From Chrysoperla carnea (lineage: Eukaryota; Arthropoda; Insecta; Neuroptera; Chrysopidae): a stretch of DNA of 64,000 bases. The stretch spans positions 30,276,140 through 30,340,139 of the forward strand of contig NC_058342.1 in assembly GCF_905475395.1 (NCBI RefSeq), read 5' to 3'. The notes below the pieces were generated by a model that worked only from the letters and a program-made list of their open reading frames with translations, was not told the DNA's origin and did no database searches. Positions 34,321-45,750 of this stretch are shown piece after piece; the stretch's first letter is position 1, and each line of letters starts with the position of its first letter. The translations under genes were made by a program, and so were the position numbers.

Positions 34321-34964
34321 TAAGAAATATATAATGAGGGGGAAATATGACGTTATAGATGGAGCTCTATGCTCATAAGTTTTTTTTTTCACTCTCACAA
34401 GAAATAAGGAACTGCGTTTAAAATAAATATATTAATTAGTTAATTACGTATCTTATATACAACTTAATTAATTTTTTTTGACAAAATCTTGTTAAAAAAT
34501 ACATCTGCCAAAATTCAAATCTAACACTTGTATTAAACGATGCAATAGATGAATGCCAAAAAATGTTCCGTTAAATATAGTTTCCGACGCGTTTTATTTC
34601 AAAATTGTCTTTTTGAAAAAAGAATTATTTTTATTAAGTTTGTTGTGTATTCAGTCCAGCATGAAGCTATTAAATTTATTTAAAAAATATTCACTTTTAT
34701 TTATTTTGTGAGTCGTTAATTGGAATGCCAATTCTTTTGAAATTGTTATTTTTTTATATTAAAAAAACATTTTAATTTTTCCGTTTCATCTTTGATATTT
34801 TAATCAGTTATATTTTAGGATTATTTGATATGTTTTAAATATATGACATGATTAAAATGCTAAGTCAGGCAAATTTTCCTATCTTTAGAAAAATTCAGCT
34901 CATTTGACGATAAAAAGATATCTCTTTGAGTCGAAATTATTCTATACAACAATAGGGTCATTTA
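34321..34964. other. unassigned AT-rich region
   Basis: No gene or repeat is recognised. Confidence 0.4.
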
Positions 34965-35335
34965 CCCTTTTTTATGTTTTTAATTCATTGTTTACACCGT
35001 TATAACATAAAAAATATAAATACAGTTTAAAAATGCTGTAATTAAGTGTAAGAAAAATATTTAAAATAGAGAATAGTTTTGAGATATTTAAACGCAGTCT
35101 TTTTTATTATGTGAGCTGTCAATTTGTGACAGTTCAATGTATAATTTACACTTTAAAAAAATGAATTTACAACACAAAATTTACACATGTTATTATTAAG
35201 TTTTCTAATAAAAAACCGTAGAATAATATAACTCAATGTAATACCATATAAAATATAAGTAATTAATACCATACAGTAGGTCAACAAATCTGACAAGCCA
35301 CATACTATGACGTCACGTCCGTTTAAAAGTTTGAA
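34965..35335 (+). repeat. repeat family E copy 1
   Basis: Collinear with 41395-41690: TTTAAACGCAGTC, GAGCTGTCAATTWGTGACAG, GAATTTACAACACA, AAAWCCGTAGAATAATA, AATACCATACAGTA and CTGACAAGCCACATACTATG. The leading TTTTTAATTCATTGTTTACACC also occurs near 53278. Class unknown. Confidence 0.75.
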
Positions 35336-35921
35336 TTTCCGTTTTAGAAATTTGAATTTCTCTCCCTGAATTTGTACTTTTATTAATTAATTTTAAATAA
35401 TTAAAAAGATATTAATTACTAAAATAATGGTTTAGTTGAATTGTCCAGCCAATAAAGTTACGGGAAGAAAAAAATTTGAACCAAATTTAAATTTCATGAA
35501 TATTTTCTATTATATTGTTCTGTTTTTTGTAAAAAAAAAAAAACCTGACATATACAGAATTCCAACCGAAAGTATTAAGATCGGTATAAAATAACATTTT
35601 CAAAAAAAATAAATAAACAAAAGAATAAAAAAAATTCGTTAAAAGCAGCAAGTCAAAAATGGTTTACCCTAATTGAATATTAATTCAAACAAAAATAACC
35701 TGTCAATAATATTTTTGTAAAATGTTTTCATTCCAAACACACATAAACACAAAATAATGATTTTTTTTCAATGGTCCCTTGTGATATTTATTATGACAAC
35801 AAACACTGTCAAATAAAAAGAAACCCGTAGCGCAGAAGTTGCGTAAATTAAGCGAATTACCATTTCACATTATTGAAAAAGCTTATCTTTATAGAAGTAT
35901 ATTTAATTGACGAAATTTAAA
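35336..35921. other. unassigned AT-rich region
   Basis: No gene is recognised. An A13 run lies near 35531. Confidence 0.4.
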
Positions 35922-36058
35922 CGGATAAGAACGAAGTAACCGACTCCACCCATATCATAATGTAGTTCAATAAAGATTAACAAATAAGGATGTGGGTGGC
36001 CTCTGTGATAAGGCATATGTCATAAATACGGAGGTTAAACCCTCATTATTATTATTAA
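35922..36058 (+). mobile_element. SINE-1 3' fragment
   Basis: Matches the 3' part of 24663-24968: GATAAGAACGAAGTAACCGA, the CCACCCATATCA / GGATGTGGGTGGCC pair, and GGAGGTTAAACCCTC(ATT)n. 5'-truncated, lacking the tRNA head, as expected for incomplete reverse transcription. Confidence 0.82.
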
Positions 36059-36508
36059 ATTTTTAACGATGGTCATTTTTGACATCTATTAAGTAAGAAC
36101 GATATATATTTAAAGAAAGTTTAGGGAAATAGCAACATCAACTCAATTTTCTCATAGCTTATTACGTTTTTGCCAGATACAAATACCTTCTGAAGCTGTT
36201 CTGAATACTTATAATATCACATATCATACGTTCGACCTTGACGGTGGCACGTATTTTACAAGAATCAAATTTGAAACGTGCACACAAGTCATTGACAAGA
36301 ACCCATTTAAGTCAATTTAACGTTTTCAGACCTACTAATCTTAAAACGTTCATTGACTGACGTCAGCTTCATTGACGTACCAAGTCGTGGCAAACGTTCA
36401 AAGCGATAAAGAAATTAGAATGAAATAAAAAAGGGCTGGATGTGCATGGTAATTTTCCCAATAACATACAAAATTTCCAAAACTTTATCTTAATTTAGAG
36501 GGACTGTA
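36059..36508. other. unassigned spacer
   Basis: No gene is recognised. Confidence 0.4.
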
Positions 36509-36790
36509 GGAGGTTAGGTTAGGTTAGGTTAAATTGGCTGTCCTTTGATGGGGTACACTTAGGCCATAGGGTCCGTTGTGATACCGAAAAAAGATTATCC
36601 CATCCCCAGCCACTACTCCATGAACCATTTGGAGCTGTTTAAGAACAGTAGGAGTCCTTTGACGTCAAAGAGAGGCTGGCTGTAAGTCCATCTCATCATG
36701 GAAAGAGCTGGGCAGTGACAAAGAAGATGAGACATTGTCCCCTCCTCTTCACCACTGTGACAGCTCCTGTAGTTGTCAAGGGCTGTAGAA
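36509..36790 (-). pseudogene. LINE 3' end, C-terminal RT-ORF plus 3' UTR (copy 2)
   Basis: The minus-strand frame reads ...DNYRSCHSGEEEGTMSHL, then LCHCPALSMM, and ends FDVKGLLLFLNSSKWFME-stop. The C-(x)-HSGEEE...H-x4-C-PAL pattern is the C-terminal cysteine/histidine motif of Jockey/R1/I-type LINEs. The frame stays open a little further upstream (to about 36820). A 3' UTR of about 110 nt follows, ending GGACAGCCAATTTAACC and then repeats of AACCT instead of poly(A). It is 5'-truncated. Confidence 0.8.
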
Positions 36791-37545
36791 ATGAGAAAGT
36801 ATCTTAAAGTTTCGAAAAATACGATTTTTCGCCGGAAATCTCTCCAAACTCCATAGGTTCACTCGCTAAAAAGCGACGATGCTATAGATAGAAATACATA
36901 CACTCACCTTAAACTTACGACAGCCCTATTTTTGTTGTTTCGGATGTTAGTAAAACAATAGCTTCATTTTTCTAAGGAGGAAAGTCGCCAAGAAAAAAAT
37001 GAACTTCAATATGAAGAAAGGGACTGCTAACAAGCAAGCCAAAGCACTCATAAGAAATCTATAACAACAATAATATTTTAGGAGGAAGTTTCAACACCTT
37101 TTAAGAATATTGCATTTATAATTTAGTTGATAAATATTTGTACAAAGCCAAAAAGGTGTTTTCTATTATTCATCATTGTAAGTGTAGTACTGTGTTGGAC
37201 TTTTTGTTATGTTATTGTTATATTAGAAATTATTATATTTGACTTTTGTATGTTGGCTGCTCTGTTCGTAGTACTGGAAGAGCTAAAAAATACTGGCATG
37301 GTAAAAAGATTATGGGACAGCTTCAAAATTTTGTCAATGAGCGTTTCTACTGTCTGTTATTTAAAGAATAATATATCGAAATGTACTTCGTTTCTACCGA
37401 GTGTTTTAAGAAACCTCATCTAGTTTTTTAACTGATTTAGTTTCGATAGAACAGGTTAAGTTCGGATATCAAACTTCTCAAGTGTTCCTGAGGAATGAAC
37501 AGTTTAATCACGACCAACTTAGTATGAAATTATATTTAAAAAAAA
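36791..37545. other. unassigned region with a hydrophobic open frame
   Basis: A 98-codon plus-strand frame (37127-37423) encodes two hydrophobic stretches near residues 13-35 and 37-50. No family is recognised and no splice or promoter evidence supports it; treated as unproven. Confidence 0.3.
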
Positions 37546-37763
37546 TCTATACATATAAAATGCTTTGCTCCGAATGACTGACTGATCAAACGACGGATCA
37601 ACGCACAGCACGCATCGCTGATTGCAGGGAACTGAAACTTGGAGCATGTGTTCAACCACTAAGAGGGTGAAAAACGCGGGCAAAGTGGAAACAAAGGCAG
37701 TGAAGGCTATAACGTGGAGGTCTTTGCTTTTAAACCTAGTGAAGCGGATGGGTGTCAAGGTAG
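37546..37763 (+). mobile_element. Helitron-like family 2, copy 2
   Basis: Starts TCTATACATATAAAATGC and ends with the hairpin-like AACCTAGTGAAGCGGATGGG, then TGTCAAGGTAG, a decayed version of the AGCGAAGCGGGTGGGTATCA...CTAG end of the 8.2 kb family. Shares interior blocks with 23130-23358. Noncoding. Confidence 0.6.
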
Positions 37764-39246
37764 TAATCCAACTAAAACGATAGACTGCCTTTATAATCCA
37801 AATCTCTTAGACTCAAAATTCTAAGGTAAAAACGTTTGAGCTTTGTTGATGTGTTTTCAAAACCTTTTTACAAGAAAGACAAAATTTTCAGGGCTTATTT
37901 CCAAATTTAATTGTTTAACAATACTAAGCATTTTTCGATTTAAAAAAAAATATCTGGTATTGAATTACAATAAAAATTAAACCTAGATTAGACACGCAAT
38001 TATAATTACTTAAATTCAAGCATTGGAACACGTTGTTAATTTTGGTACCTTACCCAATAGATGGCGCCCTCATTATTTTAATAAAATAATTATAATGTTA
38101 GAGATATTAGACTGACAGCTTTAGGTGTGGTAAAATAACTTATTCGTATTTGCTTTTATGAAATAATATAAAAGTTTTGTTAAGTGTGTGTAGGACTATG
38201 CAGCAAAGGATTTGTTTTGACAACACATAATTTTCATTGGTGTGTCATCTCAAATTTTTATACTTTGATTTCAAAAAAAAGTACTTTTTGAACATTTTCA
38301 AGCCCGTAGATTCGTATGAAAAAATGTGCTACTAGTGATGCTAAGGTCAGACATCAGAATAAATTAAACGATCTAATCAAGTGGCCGGTCGAAATTTCTA
38401 CACGATATGTGTTATTACGATTAAATTCAAATTATTGTTGTGCGCAAATTTAACCAGCAGTAGGGAAAATTTTGTTTCTATTCAGATTTCAAGTGAAACA
38501 TAATATGTGGCTGATATTTCAAATTTAAGCAAAATCTAGAATCTCCAATCAAAATTAAGCAAAATCTAAAATAAAGAGGAATATATTGTAAAAACAATAT
38601 CTCTCGGCAAACGGAATGTAAAAAATCCTGACGTCACTCGAAACGTTGGGTCTCAGTGATCCATAAATTTTAGGTCCAATTTACAAAACATTAATTAATT
38701 AAAAAGAAATTTGATTATTCTTTATTGATTGAAAATGAGAATGGAATTAGCAAAAAATATAATTATATTTGAAGTCTCGAAAGATTTTTCTGGATTAGAG
38801 TGGCCGTTCCTACTGCTTGGATCTTCAACGTTTAAACTACAAAACCATTGTTCATTACAAGTAAAATATTTCGAAGGGAAAATTTAACCATATTTTATTT
38901 CTAAAGCGTAAATATTTGAATCAAATAATCTTAAAAATCTAAATTTCTCACCTTTTTCTGATCAATTTAGGTAAAAAGTTTCTGGTACTTACCTAGAAAA
39001 GAGAAAAATTGAAGTTAATTAAATCTGCATAACCAAATTATTACTTACAAAATAAAAATATCATTCAATTGTTATTTCAAAATTTAATCGAAAATTTTTA
39101 ATTAATAATTAATAAGGTTAAGTTTTTCAATGAATCAACAATCGATGATGGAAATTATTGCATTTTTTTATGGGAAAAAATTTTTAAATGTGAGTAATCG
39201 ACACTTTCTCATATTTATTCACAAAGAATGGATTTACATTTACAAT
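37764..39246. other. unassigned AT-rich region
   Basis: No gene or repeat family is recognised over about 1.5 kb. Confidence 0.4.
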
Positions 39247-39368
39247 TTTGTATACCATGTATGTATGAAATATATCAAGGTATACTAACTTTAGTCCCAA
39301 GTTCGTAACGCTTAAAAATATTGATGCTACGAACAAAATTTGGTACATTTGTTCATAAAAGTTAGTCA
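39247..39368 (+). mobile_element. HINE copy 12, 5' end
   Basis: First roughly 120 bp of the family, TATACCATGTATGTATGAAA to GTTCATAAAAGTTAGTC. A short HINE-like 3' end (TTGTTTTCACTTGTTA) reappears at 39853-39868 on the far side of repeat D, suggesting the two are ends of one element. Confidence 0.72.
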
Positions 39369-39451
39369 AAAATAAATCATGAAATTTGAAAAAAGTTAAA
39401 ATTTATCTAAAAATATACTTATATATTCTGAATTTGAGTCATAAAAGCACA

Positions 39452-39853
39452 TTTTTCTTTTAAGATATTAAAATTAAAAATCGTAACTGTTTATCACGTG
39501 CCCTAAAACGCGGGTAAGTGATGTCATATCGGTATGAACCATAGACCATCAATTAATTCAGTGTAGACAGCTGGGTATAATATATCCATAGATAATAAAT
39601 ATTTATATTTATTATATTTAGATGTCTATGAATACATCTGTCAAAATTATTTGTGTTATTTCTTATAATGATACCGATATTACGTCATCAAATTGGATGC
39701 CCGCGTTTTTGACAGTTTGAAAAAGGTTTACAATTTAATTTAAGCTTTTGGCAAGAAAGCGTGTGTATTTTTCCGAAATAATTTTTTGGTGGCTTTTTAT
39801 TAACAAACTCAACATTTGGAAGTACTTTTTCAAAAATAGTAGAATACCCTATT
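39452..39853 (+). repeat. repeat family D copy 2
   Basis: Collinear with 7381-7791; see that entry for landmarks. It lies between a HINE 5' end and a HINE-like 3' tip. Confidence 0.8.
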
Positions 39854-39868
39854 GTTTTCACTTGTTAA

Positions 39869-40508
39869 ATATAATTTTGGGCAAACATGGTCATTTGTTC
39901 TAAGTGTCCCATATACTGTCCTGTTAAGATGCTGGAGTATATCCTACAAATCCTTCGGTAAAAAAATAATAATTATTATGATAAATCCTATATACGTTAT
40001 TAAAATATTAAAAATTTATTTACACGAAACATTTTAATTCTGAATTATTTGTTTTTTATCATCATAATATTTGTAGAATATTTCTATATATTGAATTTTC
40101 GTGTATCAATATTTGAATTGTATTTAACAATTCACCAGCTAAATGTCGACGAGTATAACGACGGCTAACATAACGTATTACCTACGTATATATTTTTACA
40201 ATTTTTACGTTAGTTGAAATAACATTATTTTTCAAAAATAAATATTACGAGCTGTCAGTCATTTAAAATCATAACGTCCATTACCGTAATTTATTTAATC
40301 ATAAAACAACATTTTTTTGCTTGTTTTTTTTTTTTCGTTATTTAAATTTTTTTTTGGTAAAAAAGGAAATTTTAGACATAATGAAATATTTGCAAGAATT
40401 CATATTTACATCATAGAAATATTTCCCTAAAATTTTATGACGAAATTCGAAATAGAAACAAGTTTGAAAAAGGGACTTTAAGACATGTAAAAAAACATCC
40501 CAACGGAC
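39869..40508. other. unassigned AT-rich region
   Basis: T-rich low complexity near 40310-40360. No gene is recognised. Confidence 0.4.
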
Positions 40509-41037
40509 TCACTATGTCACAAAAAATAAGGTGACATTGTATTTATTTTGAAAAATTATTTATTTATTCTTCCAAATCAATTTCATCCCCTTCAAAGTAA
40601 TCCCCTCCCGATGCAATGCACTTATGCCAACGGATTTTCCAATCTTCGAAACACTGGTTGTAGTCACTTTCCGGGATTGCCTTCAGTTCCGTCTTCGCTG
40701 CGGCTTGAATCTCTTCTACCGTATCAAAACGGTGACCCCGGAGCGGGTCTTTTGAGCTTGCTGAACAGATACGGTGGTTGCGGAACTATATGGGTTGAGT
40801 TTTTGACGAAATGATCACGAATTATGAGTGCAGTTTGGTGCATTATCATGGTGTAAAAACCATGAATTGTCTTTCCACATTTCCGGCCTTTTTAGGCGGA
40901 TAGCGTTACGCAAATCACGCATAACGTTCAAATAATATTCCTTGTTGATTGTTTGGCCGGGTGGAAGGAATTCATAATGCACAACAAACGCGCGCAAGTT
41001 TAAATTCAAATTTCACCTTATTTTTTGGACACAGTAT
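40509..41037 (-). mobile_element. internally deleted mariner element
   Basis: About 28-bp terminal inverted repeats: the outer right end reads ATACTGTGTCC, then AAAAAATAAGGTGA on the minus strand. The left end is a slightly diverged ACTATGTCACAAAAAATAAGG. The element is about 530 bp against roughly 1.3 kb for a complete mariner. The missing part is the 5' UTR-proximal and N-terminal half of the transposase gene. Confidence 0.85.
40564..41009 (-). pseudogene. mariner transposase C-terminal remnant
   Basis: The frame carries HYEFLPPGQTINKEYYLNV, RPEMWK and the catalytic-domain motif HHDNAP (second Asp of the DD34D triad). A one-base frameshift follows just after HHDNAP; the next frame continues TALIIRDHFVKNSTHIVPQP. 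About ten residues that should contain the third catalytic Asp (SPDLAPCD region) are deleted between PPY and LFSKLKRP. The frame then runs GHRFDTVEEIQAA ... IASGGDYFEGDEIDLEE to a stop at 40564. The N-terminal DNA-binding and first catalytic part is absent. It cannot be active. Plus-strand frames here are shadows. Confidence 0.92.
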
Positions 41038-41394
41038 TATAATAGTTATATTTTTAATATTGAAAACAGTTTTTTGTTTGCAATTCTAAACGAAAAATTT
41101 TCTTAATCGAAGTTATCAAAATGAAAAACTTTATACCAACATTTTATACTGTACTAGAAAAATGTTCTTTTGACAACCGAAACTGTCTATTACGCAAATA
41201 ACGATTCATGCTGATATGGACCATAATAATTTCAAAACAATCTTTAACAGCCAAACAAATTTATGTGTTATATTATGAATAATTTATCTCTCAAAAAGTT
41301 ATACTATCAATGTCTAGACAATTGGTGGCATTTTGCTATACTATGAAATTGAAGTTTGTATACAAATATCTTTTTTGTTTACACGCTAGCGAAT
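41038..41394. other. unassigned AT-rich spacer
   Basis: No gene or repeat is recognised. Confidence 0.4.
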
Positions 41395-41690
41395 AAAATA
41401 GATAATAATTTTGAGATGTTTAAACGCAGTCCTTTTTGGTGCTCTGTGTTGATGACGTGTGTGTGAGCTGTCAATTAGTGACAGTTCAATGCATAATTTA
41501 CACTTTTAAAAAATGAATTTACAACACAGAGCTTACACTCGTTATTATTAAGTTTTCTAATAAAAATCCGTAGAATAATAGAACTCAATGTAATACCATA
41601 CAAAATATAAGTAATTAATACCATACAGTATGTCAACAAATCTGACAAGCCACATACTATGACGTTACGCCCGTTTTAAAATTAAATATG
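41395..41690 (+). repeat. repeat family E copy 2
   Basis: Collinear with 35090-35335, same orientation, with an extra GTGCTCTGTGTTGATGACG segment. Ends ACTATGACGTTACGCCCG. Confidence 0.78.
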
Positions 41691-41705
41691 CGATCTAAAG
41701 AAAAA

Positions 41706-42147
41706 AAAGTGAAAACAAACAATTGACTGAGTTAATTGTTGCAATACCATGTATAGACAGTGTTGATTACTCTGTCACATTACACATACATACATGTCAC
41801 ACACACATAACTGATATTCCCATATAATACTTTTTAATATTTATAAGGAATACTTTTGTTCTATCTCTAACGGTTTACAAGATGGGTCCTACGAACCCAA
41901 GACCCAATTGACCTATGTTGTTCATTTACGAACTCGAGCACGCTGTAAAAATTTCAGCTTGATGCCTTTTTTCATTTTGAAGTTATCGTGCCCACAGACG
42001 AACGGGCGGACAACCGAAAATGGACTAATTAGGTGATTTTTTGAACACCTATAACAAAATTTTGTTCATAGCATCAATATTTTTAAGCGTTACAAACTTG
42101 GGACTAAACTTAGTATACCTTGATATATTTCATATATATGGTATAAA
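41706..42147 (-). mobile_element. HINE copy 13, near full length
   Basis: Plus-strand reading runs from AGTGAAAACAAACAATTGAC to CATATATATGGTATAAA. It lacks the TTTCAAACAAAAGTTG block and has a short microsatellite (CAGACGAACGGGCGGAC). Confidence 0.8.
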
Positions 42148-43992
42148 AATTATGTATCGTGTGACTAAACACGGAATAAATTTAATTGAAAATGGCATCG
42201 AATATTCCTTAATCAACGGAAACAAATTTATTAAATTCAATTATTTAGTTTATTTAAGTGTGAATCAATTTTGTTAATATGTGCATCAATGTTTACATTT
42301 TCGAAACATTATTATTTACATTTGGATTTCAATCTTGAATAGTTCGAAGTTCGACCTAACCAAAGTTATAGACTGAATTCTAGGAATCAATATCTAATAA
42401 TATCTAATTTAGAGGTTTAGATTAGATTACATGTAGACATATATACATTGTGTGTGCATATAATTCATTCATACGAATATAATTTTAGTCGATTTACCGT
42501 AATAAATGTTATCGAAAATGAAGAAAATGACTTTATGTTATATAACGAACTTCGAGAATATCAATGACGTAAAATTTTCTATAAATAGTCATTAAGGTTG
42601 TTGAGGCGCTGCAGAAAAAGAAACATCACTACAGTTTCTCAAACCTGTAGATATTTTGCTCCATAGACGATAGAAGTACTTTATTAGTTAGTCTATGATC
42701 ATGCAATGCATCATGGTGCAATATTTCAATTACTCAAAATATCTATTACAACAAAACGCTTTCAAAATATCAAAAGGGATCAGTGTGATGAATCCGACGA
42801 TAACGTGTCGTGGGTTGACAGACGAAGACGAAGGTGGAGAAACAAATTGAAAAAGCTTACTTAGAATATTCAGTAATGTAAGTTGTCTGTCAAAACTACA
42901 GACTAAAGTCACAATAATCTGGTAAGTATGTAAATGCAAGTATAAAAAACTCGTGAGCAGAACTCCATCACTAAAGTCATATTTTTCCCTCATTTAATAT
43001 TTCTAATTGAAATGAAAATCGCGGAAAAACATTTTTAGAGGAATTTTTATACTGGAAATGAGGGCTTGGAAAATGTTACCCCAACATGCTAATCCCTTTG
43101 CTTAATTTGGAGAGGTTGTAAAGATGTGCCGAACCATAAAAATATCGAAAAAAAAGTTTTTCTCCTGGACATTCCTTCAAAATTGCTGAAATGAGGCCTC
43201 ATTTGAATAACATTAATCCGTCATATATGCAACTCTACTCCCCGAATTTCAGAGTTTATAAATCGTGTTTAAGGTTTCATGAAATGTATTTTTATCCCAT
43301 CGTTTTCCGATGACTTTCGATACAGTACATCAGTCTACATGTACAGGGACAATATGACTAAAAATTGCATATATAAGCAAGAGAAGCGTGTTTATATTCA
43401 GTAAGCTGAGAATCAAGCTCTTAACTGAAGCTCCAAACATAATAAAATAAATATTATGTATCATTGTTTGAATGACATTTTATGAACTTTATCTTAGGTA
43501 ACAAAACAAACTTAGGGAGATAATGATTTTCTTTAACACATATCGTCTATACATCATTCCCCTTACATCCTGTCCTCTCCTTTCACTCTAAATTCAATGT
43601 CCTTTAATACTCACGAAACTTAATAACGTCGATGCTGATCAATGGATGTGTGTTTAGATCATCGTAGCTCCTAAATGGATAAATCGCTTTGAAAGTGATT
43701 TTTAGTAGTAACTTTTTTCTAGATAGCAGGTCTTTGCATCAATGGACCTGCTATATTATGAGCGATCAGAAAAAAGATAATAAAAGTTAATTTTTTTAAA
43801 TTTTGCAACTAGTGTGCTAAGGAATGTAATAATTGGACAAATTGATAATTTAATAGTGTGATGTTTTCAAAATTTTTAATCAACTTGTAAAATAATTATG
43901 AGTGTGGACCAAAACAATGAAAAAATTGAAAATTTTGTCATGAAAATCAGTTTATAGAAAAAAAAAAAAAAAATTTTCTAATAATTTATTTC
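42148..43992. other. unassigned region; short family H-like piece near 43660
   Basis: CATCGTAGCTCCTAAATGGAT near 43660 resembles the core of repeat family H (51750). Otherwise no gene is seen. An 87-codon minus frame at 42730-42993 is unrecognised. Confidence 0.35.
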
Positions 43993-44713
43993 GATGTCTC
44001 TAGCATTGCATCAAAGCAGGTATTTTTGTTTTCTTTGGTATGTTGTTTGCAATACAGGAAATGTTAAACACAAATTTTCGACCCCGGGAAATCGTGAGGA
44101 AAATAAGAGAAACCTCGTTTTTCCGATTTTGACCTAGAAGGCCTGGTTTTTCATCAAAAACAGTACAATTTTTTTTAAAGAAGGTTAAATTTGCAACAAC
44201 TTGAAATTAAGCTGGTTTTATAGGACCGATAGTTTCGGAGATACAGCTTTCCAAAGTGTGTCTATTTTTTCAATTTGTATACATTTGGTGTCCATTTTCT
44301 CCGAAGCTATAAAAGATAGGGAGTTAAAAATTAGCAGGTACAGCTTTCAACTAATGATCTTGTGAAACATTCTGGAAAAATGAAAAAAAAATTCTGGAAA
44401 AAAATTTTCGACAATGAATTTTTGCGTAAAAGTTTATAACTTGACAAAATAGATAAACTTTGAAAAACTGTATCTCCGAAACTATCGGTCCTAAAAAAGT
44501 CGATCATATTTCAAATTGTTGCAAATTTAACCTGCGTTAAAAATGATTTTCATGAAAAACCAGTCGTTCCGGTTAAAAAACTGAAATAAGGTCAAAATCT
44601 TCAAAGTTTTTCTTATTTTTCGGTATGATCAAATCGTTTGCCGAGGTCGAAAACATAGATTTAACATATCAAACAAACAAAAATACCTGATTTGATGCGA
44701 GGTTCGGAGATTC
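43993..44713. mobile_element. long foldback element, about 720 bp
   Basis: The left arm (43993 to about 44278) and right arm (about 44441-44713) are inverted copies sharing GCATCAAAKCAGGTATTTTTG, TTTTCGACC, GAAAAATAAG-like, GGTTTTTCAT, GGTTAAATTTGCAACAA and GGACCGATAGTTTCGGAGAT. The spacer is about 160 bp. There is no open frame, and the superfamily is undetermined. It has no target duplication as obvious as that of the 12.2 kb foldback. Confidence 0.75.
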
Positions 44714-45491
44714 ACCCCTTTCCCATGTATAATTTGATTTTGAAACGAAAATATTAAGGTGTCTTCATTTTAAATGCGGCAGACTGTATATGTACACAAA
44801 TCTACCAATCTCTCTTTGTACCTTTTAGATTTAAACAACCTTTAAAACCCTAACATAAGATTATCCACTTTATAATATTCGAACTGTACACACATATAAT
44901 TCGTCGAACAATAGTGTCACAATATGATATGAAAAAAAAAAAAAATAGGTAATAGTTTGTATATAAATATTATACATAATCACATCGTCGTTTTGAATTG
45001 TTAGGGGTTGCAAAAACTTTTTGGTGGTTAAAATGTCGTCAACAATGATGAGACTTCGAGGGTGGGATGTGATATAAAATTGAAATATTAATACATAATA
45101 GTTATATGAGGAAATCGATTGAAGAAAACTATAAATTGACACAGTTGATTGATTACTTTGAATTTTTATACTTATATACTTATAGGGGGAGAGAGCATGG
45201 AGCATATACATACATACCACACATAGATATTTGAACGTAATTTTAATGTAACATGTAAGGTCATGGGGATCAACAAAATGTCGGTTCCTGGCATATATTA
45301 CTTCTATATACAGACAATTTTACACATGTGCTAAAATTTTGTTTTCGTCGAAAACTGATCTACAAGAAAAACAAGTCAAAACAAACACTTGACTCAGTGG
45401 TGCAATGAGGAGGGGGCAAGGGGTGAATCATGCCCCGGGCGTTACTCACAAAAGACGCCCAATGATTCGTAAAACAAAAAATTGCTGGATA
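44714..45491. other. unassigned spacer
   Basis: A HINE-like 3' tip (AAACAAGTCAAAACAAACACTTGAC) lies near 45370. A 116-codon minus frame (44870-45220) is Tyr/Ile/Ser-rich and unrecognised. No gene is called. Confidence 0.35.
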
Positions 45492-45750
45492 ATTGAAGAG
45501 CTTAGTGGATGAACATGTTAAGTGACATTTTTGAGGAATTCGAGATTTCCATGTGGATGAACATGTTCTCATGCTCTCCTTTAAACATAGCATGTTTCCC
45601 CTTTTCGCTAACCTTTCAAATAAAGCTATTTTCAGTGGATGAAGTTGTTATGTCTTGCATAACTTGTTATGCAAGTTAAAAACTTTACAGCTGATTATCT
45701 CGATTCCAATTAATTGTCTCATAACATCTTCATCCACTAAGCTCTTCAAT
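45492..45750. mobile_element. TIR MITE, 259 bp, with iterated TGGATGAA motifs
   Basis: 29-bp terminal inverted repeats (45492-45520 and 45722-45750) differ at one position and begin ATTGAAGAGCTTAGTGGATG. The phrase TGGATGAA-C/G-ATGTT or its TTGTT variant occurs again at about 45552 and 45634. No open frame across the element. Superfamily undetermined. Confidence 0.82.

Noticed and set aside
36509..36535. Interstitial telomere (TTAGG)n array
   Set aside because: Only about four units, exactly at the LINE 3' end; better explained as the element's own tail.
40548..40814. 88-codon plus-strand frame with gene-like composition
   Set aside because: It is the antisense shadow of the mariner transposase remnant, whose motifs are read on the minus strand.
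43000..43260. Possible gene fragment in a slightly GC-richer patch
   Set aside because: No open frame beyond about 30 codons and no recognisable motif.
44870..45220. 116-codon minus-strand open frame
   Set aside because: Low-complexity Tyr/Ile/Ser/Phe composition with no motif; a length plausible by chance among many frames of AT-rich DNA.
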